Both the position numbers and the translations under genes were made by a program. The notes under the pieces were generated by a model that saw nothing but the letters and a program-made list of their open reading frames with translations, ran no database searches and had not been told where the DNA came from. A stretch of DNA of 64,000 nt from Pseudomonas linyingensis. GTDB lineage: Bacteria > Pseudomonadota > Gammaproteobacteria > Pseudomonadales > Pseudomonadaceae. Where the stretch lies: contig NZ_FNZE01000019.1 of the NCBI RefSeq assembly GCF_900109175.1, forward strand, positions 1 through 64,000. Direction: 5' to 3'. Shown in pieces: positions 63,417 through 64,000 of the stretch (within the stretch, counting starts at the first letter, position 1; the number at the start of each line of letters is the position of its first letter).

Positions 63417-64000
63417 GCCGCCACCTCCTGCCAGGGATCGCCGACCAGCAGCGGGCCGTGATTGGTCTTGAGCAGCACCTGCGGCGCCGGGCCCGCCCAC
63501 TCGCGCAGGGCGATGGCGCCCGCCGGGGTTTCCACTTGCAGATCGACCCGGCACAGGGCGCGGTCGAGCAGGGCCAGCAGTTCGGCGGCAACCGTGCGCT
63601 CCAGCGGCTGCGGCGCGCGCAGCAGCAGGTCGAGGTCGCTGTTGGCGTGCAGCACCGCCACGCCGGTGGCCAACTGGTAACCGGCGCCGCCGGTGACGCC
63701 CCAGCTCAGCGCCAGGGCGTCCAGCTGCGGCGCCAGCCAGGCCAGCGCGCGCAGGGCCGGCCAGGCATCCTGCCCTGCCCCGGCTTCGGTCAGTTGCTCC
63801 GGCGCCACCCGGCGGCTGATCGCCGCCAGCGGCATACAGCTGGCGTAGCGCTGCTCGCGGCCGCGGCCGCGCACGCCCACCGCGACCTGGCCGGCCGGCG
63901 CCGGGCCGCGACGCACCACCACCGGCTGGGCGGCGGCGAGCACCTCGCGCGCCCAGTCCGGCGCGCCGGCGTCGAGCTGCGCGGCGCTCATGCCCCAGAG
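63413..64000 (-). CDS. mdcG: Phosphoribosyl-dephospho-CoA transferase, 5' end beyond the window
   Basis: At least 192 aa are visible. The frame continues in front of the ATG at 63991 as LWG, and family members as I recall begin with a PHDLLWG-like sequence, so the true start lies just outside. HANSDLDLLLRAP carries the nucleotidyltransferase metal-binding acids (SDLDL). It attaches the prosthetic group to the MdcC carrier. Located between mdcE-type genes (outside) and mdcH. Confidence 0.85.
   Translation of the reverse strand, partial: LWGMSAAQLDAGAPDWAREVLAAAQPVVVRRGPAPAGQVAVGVRGRGREQRYASCMPLAAISRRVAPEQLTEAGAGQDAWPALRALAWLAPQLDALALSWGVTGGAGYQLATGVAVLHANSDLDLLLRAPQPLERTVAAELLALLDRALCRVDLQVETPAGAIALREWAGPAPQVLLKTNHGPLLVGDPWQEVAA

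Overview
This looks like the chromosome of a Pseudomonas-type gammaproteobacterium. The DNA is GC-rich and densely coded. Marker loci match Pseudomonas arrangements as I know them: nirB-nirD with a formate/nitrite-type channel and a PP2C-kinase gene, a copA/copB copper cluster, sbcDC, an orphan ccoN beside a cysI-like gene and a DUF934 gene, antABC with an AraC regulator, an OprD-family porin, and the end of an mdc malonate decarboxylase operon. No rRNA, tRNA, CRISPR array or intact transposase was seen.

Layout. 1-1.9 kb: two signalling proteins. 2-8.3 kb: a nitrite assimilation operon behind a sigma54-type promoter and an ANTAR-type antitermination leader. 8.3-23.3 kb: a broad copper/metal defence region (Met-rich periplasmic protein, P-type Cu ATPase, chaperone, DUF411 protein, multicopper oxidase, CopB, His-rich cytochrome c), interspersed with LemA/TPM, HD-GYP, HupE-like, cupin and catalase-like genes. 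Two near-identical CopR-type boxes and one CueR-type operator are visible. 23.4-29.5 kb: queD, a TraX-like gene and sbcDC. 29.5-34.4 kb: one very large DUF4011/SF1 helicase/Vsr-like nuclease protein, a plausible single-gene defence system. 34.7-41 kb: a LysR regulator, a 2-hydroxyacid dehydrogenase, DUF934-CysI, and an orphan cbb3 oxidase subunit I.

41-60.8 kb is the most interesting part. A minus-strand operon (46.2-47.4 kb down to 42.5 kb) encodes an IifA-like fused DLH/NTF2-like protein, an IifB-like SDR, an IifC-like styrene/indole monooxygenase, its flavin reductase IifD, and an outer-membrane channel. A divergent AraC-type regulator sits upstream. Together with antABC next door, this should convert indole through anthranilate to catechol. 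The segment lies between two direct ~1.06-kb repeats, each carrying a nearly identical AntR-type regulator gene. It therefore looks as if it arrived by, and could leave by, homologous recombination. Downstream of antABC lie a branched-chain-type ABC importer (five genes), an OprD-type porin and a convergent HGGYW-motif alpha/beta hydrolase that may feed or serve the same pathway.

61.2-64 kb: malonate transporter madLM and malonate decarboxylase accessory genes mdcH and mdcG, the last running off the window end. Functions are assigned from motifs and recalled family knowledge only; no database search was possible.
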